The notes under the pieces are model-generated. The model saw only the letters and a list, made by a program, of their open reading frames with translations. It was not told the origin of the DNA and ran no database searches. A stretch of 64,000 bases of DNA from contig JAIBBN010000004.1 in assembly GCA_019694655.1 (NCBI GenBank), positions 272,348 through 336,347 on the forward strand, written 5' to 3'. Shown here in pieces: positions 52,861 to 61,271 of this stretch. The number at the start of each line of letters is the position of its first letter. Position 1 is the stretch's first letter. A program made the position numbers and the translations under genes. The stretch is from Leptospirales bacterium. GTDB taxonomy: Bacteria > Spirochaetota > Leptospiria > Leptospirales > Leptonemataceae.

Positions 52861-55668
52861 TTGAACGGAGTCCCCTCTTCATTGCTGGCAGACTTTGCAT
52901 CTGCAGGCGGTGGCACGGTGGACATTGGCCGGGAAAACCTAGCAATTGCCGAAGAGCTGTATCGAAAATACTGCGATGATCCAGATTCGGTGGGTCCACA
53001 ATGGCTCGCCTACTTTCGCAGCCTGGAGAGCGACGGCGCAGCGAACGCCGGTCGACTGAGCTCCGATCCCGGAGCAGACCGCTCTGTTGAACTTTCTGGT
53101 GCGGTCCGTGAGCTGGTGCAGGCCTACCGTCGATTTGGCCACCTGGCGGCCGACCTTGATCCGCTTGGGCTTCGGCTGCCAGATCGAAGCGCACTGGAAC
53201 TGAGGCTCTACGGCCTCCAGCAGGCCGATCTGGAACGCAAGTTTGAGCGCGCGCTATATGGACTGGAGCGGGCCACGCTGGCCCAGATTCTGCAGAAGCT
53301 GGAGCGCACCTACAGCGCGCGCATTGGCGTCGAGTATGAGCATATTCGCAGCAATGAGGAGCGACTGTGGCTCGCTGAACGCATGGAAGTTACTGAAAAC
53401 AGTCAGGCGCTGCCGTTGGCCGTTCGACTGCGCCTCTACGAGAAGCTTTTTCAGGCGGAGCACTTTGAAAAGTTTCTGGCGATGAAATTTGTCGGAAAGA
53501 AGCGATTCTCTCTGGAGGGCGCAGAAAGCCTGATTCCGGCCCTGGACGCCTGCATTGAAGATGCCGGCGCTCACGACGTAGAAGGGCTGGTAATTGGCAT
53601 GGCCCACCGCGGCCGACTCAATGTGCTGGTAAATATTCTGGAAAAACCGGCCGGCGTGATCTTTGCAGAGTTTAAGGAAAGCTACAATCCAGATCAGATC
53701 GATTACGCCGACGTAAAGTACCACCTTGGCTATTCATTCACGCGCACCACTTTGGCTGGCAAGGAAGTGCACCTCAGTCTGGCCTTCAATCCAAGCCACC
53801 TTGAGGCAGTCGACCCTGTCGTGCTCGGCTCAGTGCGCGCCCGTCAAACTTTTCTGGGAGATCTGGAGCGATCGCGCATCGTGCCCTTGATGATCCATGG
53901 CGACGCCTCCTTTATCGGCCAGGGGGTTGTCGCCGAGTGCTTGAACCTGTGGCGCCTGCCCGGTTACTCGGTGGGCGGGACCATTCACCTGGTTGTAAAC
54001 AATCAAATTGGATTTACGACAGCCCCATCCGATTCAAGGTCCACGGAGTACTGTACGGACCTTGCCCGCGGTTTTCAGATTCCCGTATTCCACGTCAATG
54101 GCGACGATCCCGAAGCAGTCTATCGCGCTGTGACATTAGCCTGCGAGTTTCGGCATCGATTCCATCGCGATGTAATCATTGATCTCTTCTGTTACCGGCG
54201 TCTTGGCCACAATGAGAATGACGAACCAGCTTTCACTCAGCCGCTGATGTACGACCAGATTCGCCAACGCCCGACGACGGTGCAGATCTATCGCAGCAAA
54301 TTGGCTGGCGATGACGATGTTGCTGCGGAAGATCTGGAATTCATTGAAAACGGCAGCCGCAGCGGTTTGGAAGCCTCCTTCCAGAGGGCGCAAGACAAAG
54401 GCGTGCGGATGCAGGTCGATACGATGGGCGGGCGCTGGGCGGAATTTGCCACGGAGCCGCTCGATTCTGAGCCGCAGACGCGATTGCTGGCCGAGCAGAT
54501 GGAGCGCAGCGTGCGCGCCCTGGTCCAGTTACCGCCCGGATTTCAGCCGCATCCCAAGATAGCTCGACTGCTGGAGACCCGCGCCGCTATGTCTCGTGGC
54601 GAGTCGCCGATCGATTGGGGTTTTGCTGAACTTCTGGCTTTTGGTTCTATTCTGGAAAACGGATATGCCATTCGCCTCGCTGGACAGGACGCGCGTCGCG
54701 GAACCTTTTCGCATCGTCACGCTACTCTGGTCGATATTCACAGCGGACAGCAGTACACCCCCCTGCAGCACATCTCCGCTCATCAGGGGGCTTTTGAGGT
54801 TCTCAATTCGCCGCTTTCCGAGTATGCCTGCCTGGGCTTTGAGTACGGCTATTCGCTTGCTGACCCGCGAACCCTGGTATTGTGGGAGGCGCAATTCGGC
54901 GATTTTGTGAATGGCGCGCAGATCATGCTCGATCAGTTCATTGCAAGCTCGGAGGTTAAGTGGCGTCGAATGAGCGGCATCGTACTGCTCTTACCTCATG
55001 GCTATGAAGGCCAGGGACCTGAACACTCCAGCGCTCGACCGGAGCGCCTGCTGCAGATGTGTTCCCGCGAAAATATGCAGGTGTGTAACTGTACGACGCC
55101 CGCGCAGTACTTTCATCTTCTCCGCCGTCAAATGCTGCGGCGGCATCGCAAGCCATTGATCCTGCTTTCGCCGAAGAGCCTGTTACGCCTGCCAGCGGCC
55201 AGTTCGACTCTCCAGGACCTGGCCCTGGGTGTCTTTCGCGAGGTATTGCACGATCGGCCAATGGTTGGACGCGGCAGCCTTCGCCGCTTGATCTTCTGCA
55301 GCGGAAAGGTATACTACGATCTGCTTTCTGAGCGCCAGCGGCTTGGCGTTGACGACGTTGCCCTGGTGCGACTCGAGCAGCTTTATCCTTATCCCTATGA
55401 CGAGATGACCGAGGCGCTGCGTGCGCATTCTCCCACCAGGGAGTACATGTGGCTGCAGGAAGAACCGCTGAATCAAGGCGCCTGGTTTTTCATTCGCGAC
55501 CGGTTGTCGGCGCAATTGCCGGCAGGCGCAGAGCTGCTTGCGGTTGCCCGGGACGCCAATCCAAGTCCGGCGGCCGGATTGCATAAGATCCACGAGCTGG
55601 AACTTGCTGCGATTCTGAAGCGGGCTTTTGCACCTGCGACGGCGGGGCAAGCTGGCCGTCATGAATAA
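52861..55668 (+). CDS. sucA: 2-oxoglutarate dehydrogenase E1 component
   Basis: The thiamine-diphosphate E1 subunit of the 2-oxoglutarate dehydrogenase complex of the TCA cycle. The 935-residue protein carries the N-terminal RENLAIAEELYRKY and the MAHRGRLNVLVNIL motif. The thiamine-binding region is near LGHNENDEPAFTQPLMY. HGYEGQGPEHSSARPERL is followed by the C-terminal transketolase-like domain. The start is uncertain: TTG 52861 is taken, with GTG 52918 as an alternative. No sucB follows; a convergent gene overlaps its 3' end. Confidence 0.95.
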   Translation: MNGVPSSLLADFASAGGGTVDIGRENLAIAEELYRKYCDDPDSVGPQWLAYFRSLESDGAANAGRLSSDPGADRSVELSGAVRELVQAYRRFGHLAADLDPLGLRLPDRSALELRLYGLQQADLERKFERALYGLERATLAQILQKLERTYSARIGVEYEHIRSNEERLWLAERMEVTENSQALPLAVRLRLYEKLFQAEHFEKFLAMKFVGKKRFSLEGAESLIPALDACIEDAGAHDVEGLVIGMAHRGRLNVLVNILEKPAGVIFAEFKESYNPDQIDYADVKYHLGYSFTRTTLAGKEVHLSLAFNPSHLEAVDPVVLGSVRARQTFLGDLERSRIVPLMIHGDASFIGQGVVAECLNLWRLPGYSVGGTIHLVVNNQIGFTTAPSDSRSTEYCTDLARGFQIPVFHVNGDDPEAVYRAVTLACEFRHRFHRDVIIDLFCYRRLGHNENDEPAFTQPLMYDQIRQRPTTVQIYRSKLAGDDDVAAEDLEFIENGSRSGLEASFQRAQDKGVRMQVDTMGGRWAEFATEPLDSEPQTRLLAEQMERSVRALVQLPPGFQPHPKIARLLETRAAMSRGESPIDWGFAELLAFGSILENGYAIRLAGQDARRGTFSHRHATLVDIHSGQQYTPLQHISAHQGAFEVLNSPLSEYACLGFEYGYSLADPRTLVLWEAQFGDFVNGAQIMLDQFIASSEVKWRRMSGIVLLLPHGYEGQGPEHSSARPERLLQMCSRENMQVCNCTTPAQYFHLLRRQMLRRHRKPLILLSPKSLLRLPAASSTLQDLALGVFREVLHDRPMVGRGSLRRLIFCSGKVYYDLLSERQRLGVDDVALVRLEQLYPYPYDEMTEALRAHSPTREYMWLQEEPLNQGAWFFIRDRLSAQLPAGAELLAVARDANPSPAAGLHKIHELELAAILKRAFAPATAGQAGRHE

Positions 55669-56071
55669 GCAGGACTCCAAGACGCGCGCCGTAGAGCATG
55701 CAGACCGCGCCAGCCAGAAGCAGCAGATAGAGCAGGGCGCTCAGCCAGGGGTTGCTCGGTGACGCCTTCCAGCGGAGCATTGCCGTGACTCCGGCGGCAA
55801 TGGCAATCACCAGAGTCCACTGACCAACTTCGCGATGCCGGGCCAGAGCCTGTAGTCCAGGCTGCGGATCGTAGAGCGCTGCATCGCGGTCCCCGGCAGC
55901 CATGGCGGCATACAGCAAGATGATCTGTAAGACACAGAGGAGCGCCAGCAGACGTCGCCCGGTAAGCTCGGGGATCGCTGCGTTGAGACGAAGCCAGACG
56001 GCCGCCGCCGGCAGCAAGACTCCAAGCGTCAGCGGCGCGTGCAACATGGCGGGATGCCAGGCTTCAAACAC
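55490..56071 (-). CDS. DUF2231-like four-helix membrane protein
   Basis: A 193-residue protein with about four membrane helices. The start FEAWHPAMLHAPLTLGVLLP and the later RHREVGQWTLV carry the His pattern of DUF2231 proteins, which may bind heme. The start is GTG 56071 with AGGAG upstream on its strand. Its last 60 or so codons overlap the sucA 3' end antiparallel, so the C-terminal tail is probably shaped by sucA coding rather than by its own function. Function unknown. Confidence 0.6.
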   Translation of the reverse strand: MFEAWHPAMLHAPLTLGVLLPAAAVWLRLNAAIPELTGRRLLALLCVLQIILLYAAMAAGDRDAALYDPQPGLQALARHREVGQWTLVIAIAAGVTAMLRWKASPSNPWLSALLYLLLLAGAVCMLYGARLGVLLIHDGQLAPPSQVQKPASESQQVPARGSYAIRPPDLDWRPGQPQAALRLPAIAPTTGRE

Positions 56072-56130
56072 CGCTCAGGCTCCTGATTTTTGCGTTTGAC
56101 GGCATCGTGTACAGCCGCTATGGACGGCCC

Positions 56131-56592
56131 ATGAAACTTTTGCGTCCGGTTCTCGTGCTCAGCTGCGCCATCCTGCTCAGCAGCCCACTTTTCGCCGAAA
56201 AGTCGGCGGACGACTATATCAGCGATCTCAGCGCCGCTGATCCAATGACTCAGATGGAAGCATGCCGGCAGCTTGGCGCCCGCGGCGAGAAGAAAGCGGT
56301 CCCAACTTTGATTCAGTTGCTGCAATCCGCGGGCGACGCCCGTGTCGCTGCCCACGCCGCCGCTGCGCTTGGCGCCATTGGAGAGAAGGGACCCTCCGCT
56401 CAGGCCCTGCTCAGCTCCTCCAGCAGCCCCCAGGCAGCAGTACGTTATGCAAGCATTCTGGCCCTTGCGGCAATTGGCGATCGTGATCAGCGCGAGGCCG
56501 CCGTCTCTATGGCGACTCAATTGGCCGAGGGCGACCAGGATGAGCTGGTCCGCGACATTGCGACGCGTCTGAAGCCGACTCTTGAGAAGTAG
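56131..56592 (+). CDS. secreted HEAT-repeat protein
   Basis: A 153-residue exported protein. The signal is LVLSCAILLSSPLFA with cleavage before EK. The mature part is two to three HEAT-like helical repeats (MTQMEACRQLGARGEKKAVP, RVAAHAAAALGAIG). It would be a periplasmic scaffold. ATG 56131 was preferred to GTG 56107. A weak terminator and a large hairpin follow. Confidence 0.78.
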   Translation: MKLLRPVLVLSCAILLSSPLFAEKSADDYISDLSAADPMTQMEACRQLGARGEKKAVPTLIQLLQSAGDARVAAHAAAALGAIGEKGPSAQALLSSSSSPQAAVRYASILALAAIGDRDQREAAVSMATQLAEGDQDELVRDIATRLKPTLEK

Positions 56593-56610
56593 TCCCTCCC
56601 TGGTCGCAAT

Positions 56611-56644
56611 AGAAGGGCGCCGCTGTCGAACGCCGTCTTTTTTT
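56611..56644 (+). terminator. weak terminator after the HEAT gene
   Basis: A short GGCG / CGCC stem is followed by a seven-base T-run, about 20 bp after the stop at 56592. The stem is short, so confidence is modest. Confidence 0.45.
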
Positions 56645-56649
56645 ATTGC

Positions 56650-56687
56650 CCGCACCGCTCCTGATTTTTTTTCAGGCCTCGGTGCGG
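56650..56687. promoter_or_regulatory. large hairpin with T-rich loop
   Basis: CCGCACCG (56650-56657) and CGGTGCGG (56680-56687) are perfect inverted repeats. Inside, CCTGA and TCAGG pair around a run of T. The structure is about 38 bp and stands between the HEAT and zinc-ribbon genes. It could terminate transcription in the minus sense, where its T-run would read as A, or act as a leader element for the zinc-ribbon gene. Confidence 0.45.
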
Positions 56688-56721
56688 CCGTGAGCTGCAC
56701 GGATGGGGAGGCAATGCTTGC

Positions 56722-56928
56722 ATGCTAGTGTTCGGCGATGATCTCGACGATGAACTCGATGAGGATGAGCTTGAGGGTTGGGAAGAGGATGAAAATGAGG
56801 ACCTCGAGGGAGTCAGCTATGTCTGCGAGGACTGCGACTATCGCTGGGAAGAGTCCGGCCTCGACGACTCCGGCGAGGGTTCCATGGTCTGTCCGATGTG
56901 CGGTAGCATCAACGTTACCCAGCTGTAA
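56722..56928 (+). CDS. small acidic zinc-ribbon protein
   Basis: A 68-residue protein: an acidic first half (MLVFGDDLDDELDEDELEG) and a zinc ribbon of two CxxC pairs (Cys35, Cys38, Cys57, Cys60). It might act as a small transcription- or translation-linked adapter; the family is unclear. GGAGG stands about 12 bp upstream. It is followed by a LapA-type gene. Confidence 0.72.
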   Translation: MLVFGDDLDDELDEDELEGWEEDENEDLEGVSYVCEDCDYRWEESGLDDSGEGSMVCPMCGSINVTQL

Positions 56929-57165
56929 TTGGCCGCGTTAACAGTGATTCCCGTTCGCCTGACTTTGTTGCTTCTGTCCGTTGTGACATTGCTGCTGATA
57001 ATCCTCGGAAACCCGGAGCCAGTGGCGGTTCATTTCTTGTTCTGGACTGAGACCTTCGAGTTATACAAGGTCATCATCGCCTCGGCCGCCTTTGGCGTCG
57101 CAGTTGCGCTGCTCTATACAAGCCAGGCGCGCAGCTTGCGTCGCCTGCGATCCCGCTGGAAGTAG
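56929..57165 (+). CDS. LapA-domain membrane protein
   Basis: A 78-residue protein with two membrane helices and the LapA signature NPEPVAVHFLFWTETFEL, ending SQARSLRRLRSRWK. LapA in E. coli helps assemble lipopolysaccharide. The start is TTG 56929 or GTG 56944; both keep the first helix. rsmD follows after 5 bp. Confidence 0.75.
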   Translation: MAALTVIPVRLTLLLLSVVTLLLIILGNPEPVAVHFLFWTETFELYKVIIASAAFGVAVALLYTSQARSLRRLRSRWK

Positions 57166-57170
57166 ATGTA

Positions 57171-57857
57171 GTGCAGCGCCTGCGCGTCCTACGCGGCAAG
57201 TTTCGCGGCCGAAGCATCCCTGCGCCGCCCGCTGCGCACGGCAATAGCCACCTGACCCTGGGTCTGGTCAAGGAGGCCCTGTTTCAGATTCTGGAACAAA
57301 GACTTGGGAGCGAATTGCCGGAAACCTCCTTTTTCGATCTCTGCGCTGGCAGCGGTCAAATGGCAGTCGAAGCCTCCAGCGTCGGATTTGCGTCTGTCCA
57401 TCTTTGCGAGGTCGATAGCGGCCGCCTGCGGCATCTGGCGGAAATGGTTCAAAAGGGAGGATTTCCCATCGAAGTTCACCGCCGTGATTTCCGTCGCATG
57501 GCCGGCCCGATGTTGCGCGCGCGTCGGATTGTTGCTTTCCTGGACCCGCCCTATTCCTTCTGGGATCGTGAAGGCCGATCCGAGGCGGTAGACCGATTGG
57601 TCTATAACCTGCTGCATGCGGCGGAAAGCAGCGCGGAGTGGCTGTGGTTCATTGTCCATGGGCCTGCGCCCTATCGGCCCCCGCTACTGTCCGGTCCGAC
57701 GCTGTCTATTCGATCACAGGAAACGCGCTCCTATAGAAAGCAACAACTGACCTTTCTTTGGCTGACGCCCGCGGACATGGCCAGCCGAAGTGTTCCACTT
57801 CCCGAAGTCGCCCAGCGCTCAGCGACGCCTGCGTCCGACGACCTTGCAGAAACTTGA
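57171..57857 (+). CDS. rsmD: 16S rRNA (guanine966-N2)-methyltransferase
   Basis: Methylates G966 of 16S rRNA. The 228-residue protein starts LRVLRGKFRGRSIPAP. It carries LTLGLVKEALFQIL, the SAM loop FFDLCAGSGQMAVEA and the catalytic DPPY at residues 125-128, which are all RsmD marks. The tail after about 190 is disordered. The start is GTG 57171. Confidence 0.9.
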   Translation: MQRLRVLRGKFRGRSIPAPPAAHGNSHLTLGLVKEALFQILEQRLGSELPETSFFDLCAGSGQMAVEASSVGFASVHLCEVDSGRLRHLAEMVQKGGFPIEVHRRDFRRMAGPMLRARRIVAFLDPPYSFWDREGRSEAVDRLVYNLLHAAESSAEWLWFIVHGPAPYRPPLLSGPTLSIRSQETRSYRKQQLTFLWLTPADMASRSVPLPEVAQRSATPASDDLAET

Positions 57858-57953
57858 CTCCTGGGGCGCCGCAAAAAAACCTGCCCCACCCGACGGCCGG
57901 CGCCCTTGCAGTGCGCATCCGGCGGAACAAATAGACACTGGCGGCGGAAGAGT

Positions 57954-59501
57954 ATGGAAGTTCTCAGCATTCTCCTCTTTGTTCTCTACGGCCTTGATAT
58001 CGCACTTCTCTTCTTCTTCGGAGTGCATACCTATGTCATGGTTTTGCTGTATCGCCGCAACAGCAAGTACTGCGATTCGGGCGCCGAACGGCCGCCCATC
58101 GATCTATCCAGCGTCACGGCGCGCAAACTGCCGATGGTAACCCTGCAGCTGCCGATCTACAATGAGTACTACGTTGTTGATCGTCTGTTGGAGTCCGCAG
58201 TGCGCCTGCAGTGGCCGCGCGAAAAGCTGGAGATCCAGGTCCTCGACGATTCCACCGATGAAACAGCGGACAAGGTCGCCCGCCTCGTCCAGGGCTATCG
58301 CGACCTGGGCTACAATATGGTGCATATCCATCGCACCAATCGCCAGGGTCACAAAGCTGGTGCGCTAAAGCATGGCCTTGAGCTGGCGGCCGGCGACTAC
58401 ATCGCCATCTTCGATGCTGACTTCATTCCAAATCCTGAATTTCTGATTCGCACGATGCCCTACTTCGAGGAGCAGGGAATTGGAATGGTGCAGACCCGCT
58501 GGGGCCACATCAATGCCGACTACTCGATTCTAACCAAAGCGCAATCGATGGGCATTGATGGTCACTTCATGATCGAGCAGGTGGCTCGCAATGGCAACCA
58601 TCTGTGGATGAACTTCAATGGCACTGGCGGCATCTGGAAGCGGGAGTGTATTCTTGAGGCCGGCAACTGGCAGGGCGACACTCTGACCGAGGACTTTGAT
58701 CTATCTTACCGGGCTGAACTGGCTGGCTGGCGTTTTCGCTACTTCAAAGATATCGTTAATCCAGCTGAATTGCCGGCGACCATTGCTGCGTTCAAATCGC
58801 AGCAGTTTCGCTGGTGCAAAGGTTCCATCCAGACTGCGCTGAAATTGATTCCGCGAATTCTGCGCTCCGATGTGAATTGGAAGATCAAAGCGGAGGCAGT
58901 GACGCACCTGGTAAATTACTCCGTACACCCGCTGATGATATTCAATATGCTGATGACCCTCCCGTTGCTTCTGCTGGATGGCTGGAGCGTCTATCATATG
59001 CGGGACTTTTCGGTTGTATCGCTGTTTGCGGTGGCAGCATGCATGAGCGTTGGTACGCTGGGGCCGATGGTGTTCTACGTTTACTCGCAGCGCGAGCTGC
59101 ACAAGGACTGGCTGCAGCGAATCGTTTGGCTGCCGGTGTTGATGATGATTGGCACAGGTATTGCCGTCAAATTGACTCGCGCCTGGTTTGAGGCAATTCT
59201 GGGCGTGCAGAGCTCGTTCAAACGTACGCCCAAGCTTCGCCTGGAGAGCCGCGCCGACCGCGTTCTGGAGCGGCAGCGCTATCGACTTCCGCTAGATCAT
59301 CTGGTCTGGTTGGAATTGGCCATGGGCCTCTATTGCGCAACGTGCGCCTGGCTTTCCTACTCATTTGATCTCTGGATGCTGACTCCCTTCATGGCGATCT
59401 ATGCTTCAGGCTTTTTCTATGCCGGTCTGGGGTCGATCGTCGAGGCCTTCCAGCAACTGCGTCAGTCGCGCGAAAGCGAGAGCATCGCACGGGCGGCGTG
59501 A
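57954..59501 (+). CDS. GT2 glycosyltransferase, beta-mannan-synthase-like
   Basis: A 515-residue membrane enzyme. An N-terminal helix precedes the GT2 catalytic core (TLQLPIYNEYYVVDRLLESA, DxD as Asp154-Ala-Asp156 in FDADF). The acceptor motif TEDFDLSYRAE and the polymerase motif QQFRW (Gln283-Trp287) follow, then several membrane helices. This is the layout of processive beta-glycan synthases, closest in feel to CslA-type mannan synthases. GDP-mannose from manC would be a fitting donor. ATG 57954 with GGAAG was chosen over the upstream extension. Confidence 0.85.
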   Translation: MEVLSILLFVLYGLDIALLFFFGVHTYVMVLLYRRNSKYCDSGAERPPIDLSSVTARKLPMVTLQLPIYNEYYVVDRLLESAVRLQWPREKLEIQVLDDSTDETADKVARLVQGYRDLGYNMVHIHRTNRQGHKAGALKHGLELAAGDYIAIFDADFIPNPEFLIRTMPYFEEQGIGMVQTRWGHINADYSILTKAQSMGIDGHFMIEQVARNGNHLWMNFNGTGGIWKRECILEAGNWQGDTLTEDFDLSYRAELAGWRFRYFKDIVNPAELPATIAAFKSQQFRWCKGSIQTALKLIPRILRSDVNWKIKAEAVTHLVNYSVHPLMIFNMLMTLPLLLLDGWSVYHMRDFSVVSLFAVAACMSVGTLGPMVFYVYSQRELHKDWLQRIVWLPVLMMIGTGIAVKLTRAWFEAILGVQSSFKRTPKLRLESRADRVLERQRYRLPLDHLVWLELAMGLYCATCAWLSYSFDLWMLTPFMAIYASGFFYAGLGSIVEAFQQLRQSRESESIARAA

Positions 59502-59514
59502 CGCGTCGCTTGCT

Positions 59515-60465
59515 TTGCCCTCGCTAGACTGGGAAAGTTGGCCGCTCTGGCTGGATAGTCCGGCCAGAAGCATTCTGGTGGATGGCGGGCTGGCCCTCAA
59601 TATTCGCCCGCAGCGCAGCCTTCCCGATTTAAGCGCTGAGCTTGAGCGGCTGGACGCTGAGTTTGCCGCCGGCCGACAGGGCGCCGGCCAATTCGTAGAG
59701 CTGGCGCGCGGAGTCTGGCCGCCGGAAACGGAGCAGGAGCTACGTTTGCGTCTCGATGGACGCGGTCTGCGCTACTTGAGTAACCAGACAGGCGGCCCCA
59801 GTCCGGAATGGGTCTCTTTTCAGGATGGCCAGGAACTGCTGGGGCTTTCACCAGTGCTGCGTTTGTCCCCTGAGACATCCCTGCCGACTTTGACTGCCAG
59901 AGTAAGCAGCAACACTGCTTTCATTTACTGCAATCCGGGAGGCGAGCCGCCACTGCCGCAGGCAAAGCGGCAGGCTGAACGCTGTGCGCAACTGCTTGAG
60001 TCGCGCTTTGATGTCCAGCTATGTATGCGCTCGCTATCGGAGCATGAATTCTATGAGCGGCTACTGGCTTCACGCCTGGCGCTCTATTTTGGCCACGGCA
60101 TGTCGGTGCAAGGCGCCGTAGCCATCGCAACGCCTCAGGGTTTTGCACCTTTGATTCCCGCAGCCTGGCTGGGGCAGGGCGGACCTGAAGCCTTCCTGTT
60201 TGGCGGTTGCTTGCCTGGAGGCCTGCAGCGTATCGCTCCTGCGGATTGTTGGTTCTTGCACCCCGCCTGTCGCCTCGCGGACCGCCTGGACCCCTATTTT
60301 GAAGCCTTTGTCAGCTCCATTGCCCGGGGCGAAACGCCCGACCAGGCTCTGGCGGCTGGCATTCTGGCCGACCGGCAGGTCGGGGACTGCCGTCGCTTTG
60401 CCTACCGTTTGAGAGCCCCGCGCAACTCCGGCCGAAGCTCGCCGGCGAAGCTGCAGGCGGATTGA
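59515..60465 (+). CDS. CHAT/caspase-like protein
   Basis: A 316-residue soluble protein starting at TTG 59515; the true start is uncertain and the frame is open upstream into the GT2 gene. The C-terminal half has the look of a CHAT/caspase-fold peptidase: His194 in YFGHGMSVQG, Cys232 in FLFGGCLPG, then a helix and SIARGETPDQALAAG. The N-terminal part is unassigned. It lies 13 bp after the GT2 gene and just before a PilZ gene, so it may be part of a polysaccharide control unit. Protease activity is a prediction. Confidence 0.6.
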   Translation: MPSLDWESWPLWLDSPARSILVDGGLALNIRPQRSLPDLSAELERLDAEFAAGRQGAGQFVELARGVWPPETEQELRLRLDGRGLRYLSNQTGGPSPEWVSFQDGQELLGLSPVLRLSPETSLPTLTARVSSNTAFIYCNPGGEPPLPQAKRQAERCAQLLESRFDVQLCMRSLSEHEFYERLLASRLALYFGHGMSVQGAVAIATPQGFAPLIPAAWLGQGGPEAFLFGGCLPGGLQRIAPADCWFLHPACRLADRLDPYFEAFVSSIARGETPDQALAAGILADRQVGDCRRFAYRLRAPRNSGRSSPAKLQAD

Positions 60466-60497
60466 CAGGCCCGTGGGCGACCTGCAGTTTCGTGCCA

Positions 60498-60878
60498 ATG
60501 GCCGCCGAACGATCGATGTTTAATGACTCGCTGAAGATGCGCGATTCAGCCCAGCAAAAGCGAAAGAAAGCGCGAATGACAGTCAATCTGGCCGGCGAGT
60601 ACCGACTGGAATCTCAATCCGAATACTATCCCTGTCAGCTGAGCGACCTTGGCGCCGGGGGCCTTTCGCTGCTGAGCAAAGGAACGGTATACTCCGGAGA
60701 TCAATTGCGCATACGCTTTCGTATGGACCAGCGGACCGTTGAAATCCGAGGCGTTGTGGTTCGCGTGAATGGCAAGGCCGTAGGCGTGCAGTACGTAGAC
60801 GTAAGCGAGGAGGAGATTGCCTCGATTCAGGACTACATTCACCAGACCTTCTTCGAGAAAGACAAAAAAAAACCTTGA
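60498..60878 (+). CDS. PilZ-domain protein
   Basis: A 126-residue stand-alone PilZ domain, a c-di-GMP receptor. The RxxxR motif is at 22-26 (RKKAR), and the second motif reads DLGAGG (50-55), with Gly where D/NxSxxG has Ser. The strands YSGDQLRIRFRM and EIRGVVVRVNGKAVGVQY follow. ATG 60498 is the start. It could regulate the nearby glycan synthase in response to c-di-GMP. Confidence 0.85.
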   Translation: MAAERSMFNDSLKMRDSAQQKRKKARMTVNLAGEYRLESQSEYYPCQLSDLGAGGLSLLSKGTVYSGDQLRIRFRMDQRTVEIRGVVVRVNGKAVGVQYVDVSEEEIASIQDYIHQTFFEKDKKKP

Positions 60879-60973
60879 GCCTCGCCTGGGGGACAGAATC
60901 CTGCCAATTTTCGAGCCCGGGAGGCGCAGCGATAGCCTGCACCTAGTGATTGTCGGGCGCTGAGGAGTTCGGG

Positions 60974-61270
60974 ATGGCGGCGGGAGAAAAGGTCTATTGC
61001 GCAAATTGTGCGCAGTGCATTGTTGTGCGGCAGTATGAAGCCGAACACGACAAGTACATTTTGCGTGTTCGCTGCAACAAGAAGAAATGGTCCAAGCGCT
61101 CCGGCGAAGAAAAGCTATACAAGTACTTTACAGTAGCTCGTCGCATGCAGCCAAACTGCGAAGACTACCAGGAAATGGGCGACCTGTTGCCCTATATCAA
61201 GAATCTGAAAAAAGAACTTCCGATCAAGGATGAGATCTACGGCGTGAAGAAGCCGGCTCGCACAGCTTGA
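60974..61270 (+). CDS. small Cys-rich conserved protein
   Basis: A 98-residue protein with CANCAQC at residues 9-15 and further Cys at 34 and 62, followed by the basic KKKWSKRSGEEKLYKYFT. I associate this type with spirochaetes but know no function. AGGAG upstream supports ATG 60974. It may bind metal. The downstream RnfC-like gene follows after 1 bp. Confidence 0.75.
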   Translation: MAAGEKVYCANCAQCIVVRQYEAEHDKYILRVRCNKKKWSKRSGEEKLYKYFTVARRMQPNCEDYQEMGDLLPYIKNLKKELPIKDEIYGVKKPARTA

Positions 61271-61271
61271 T

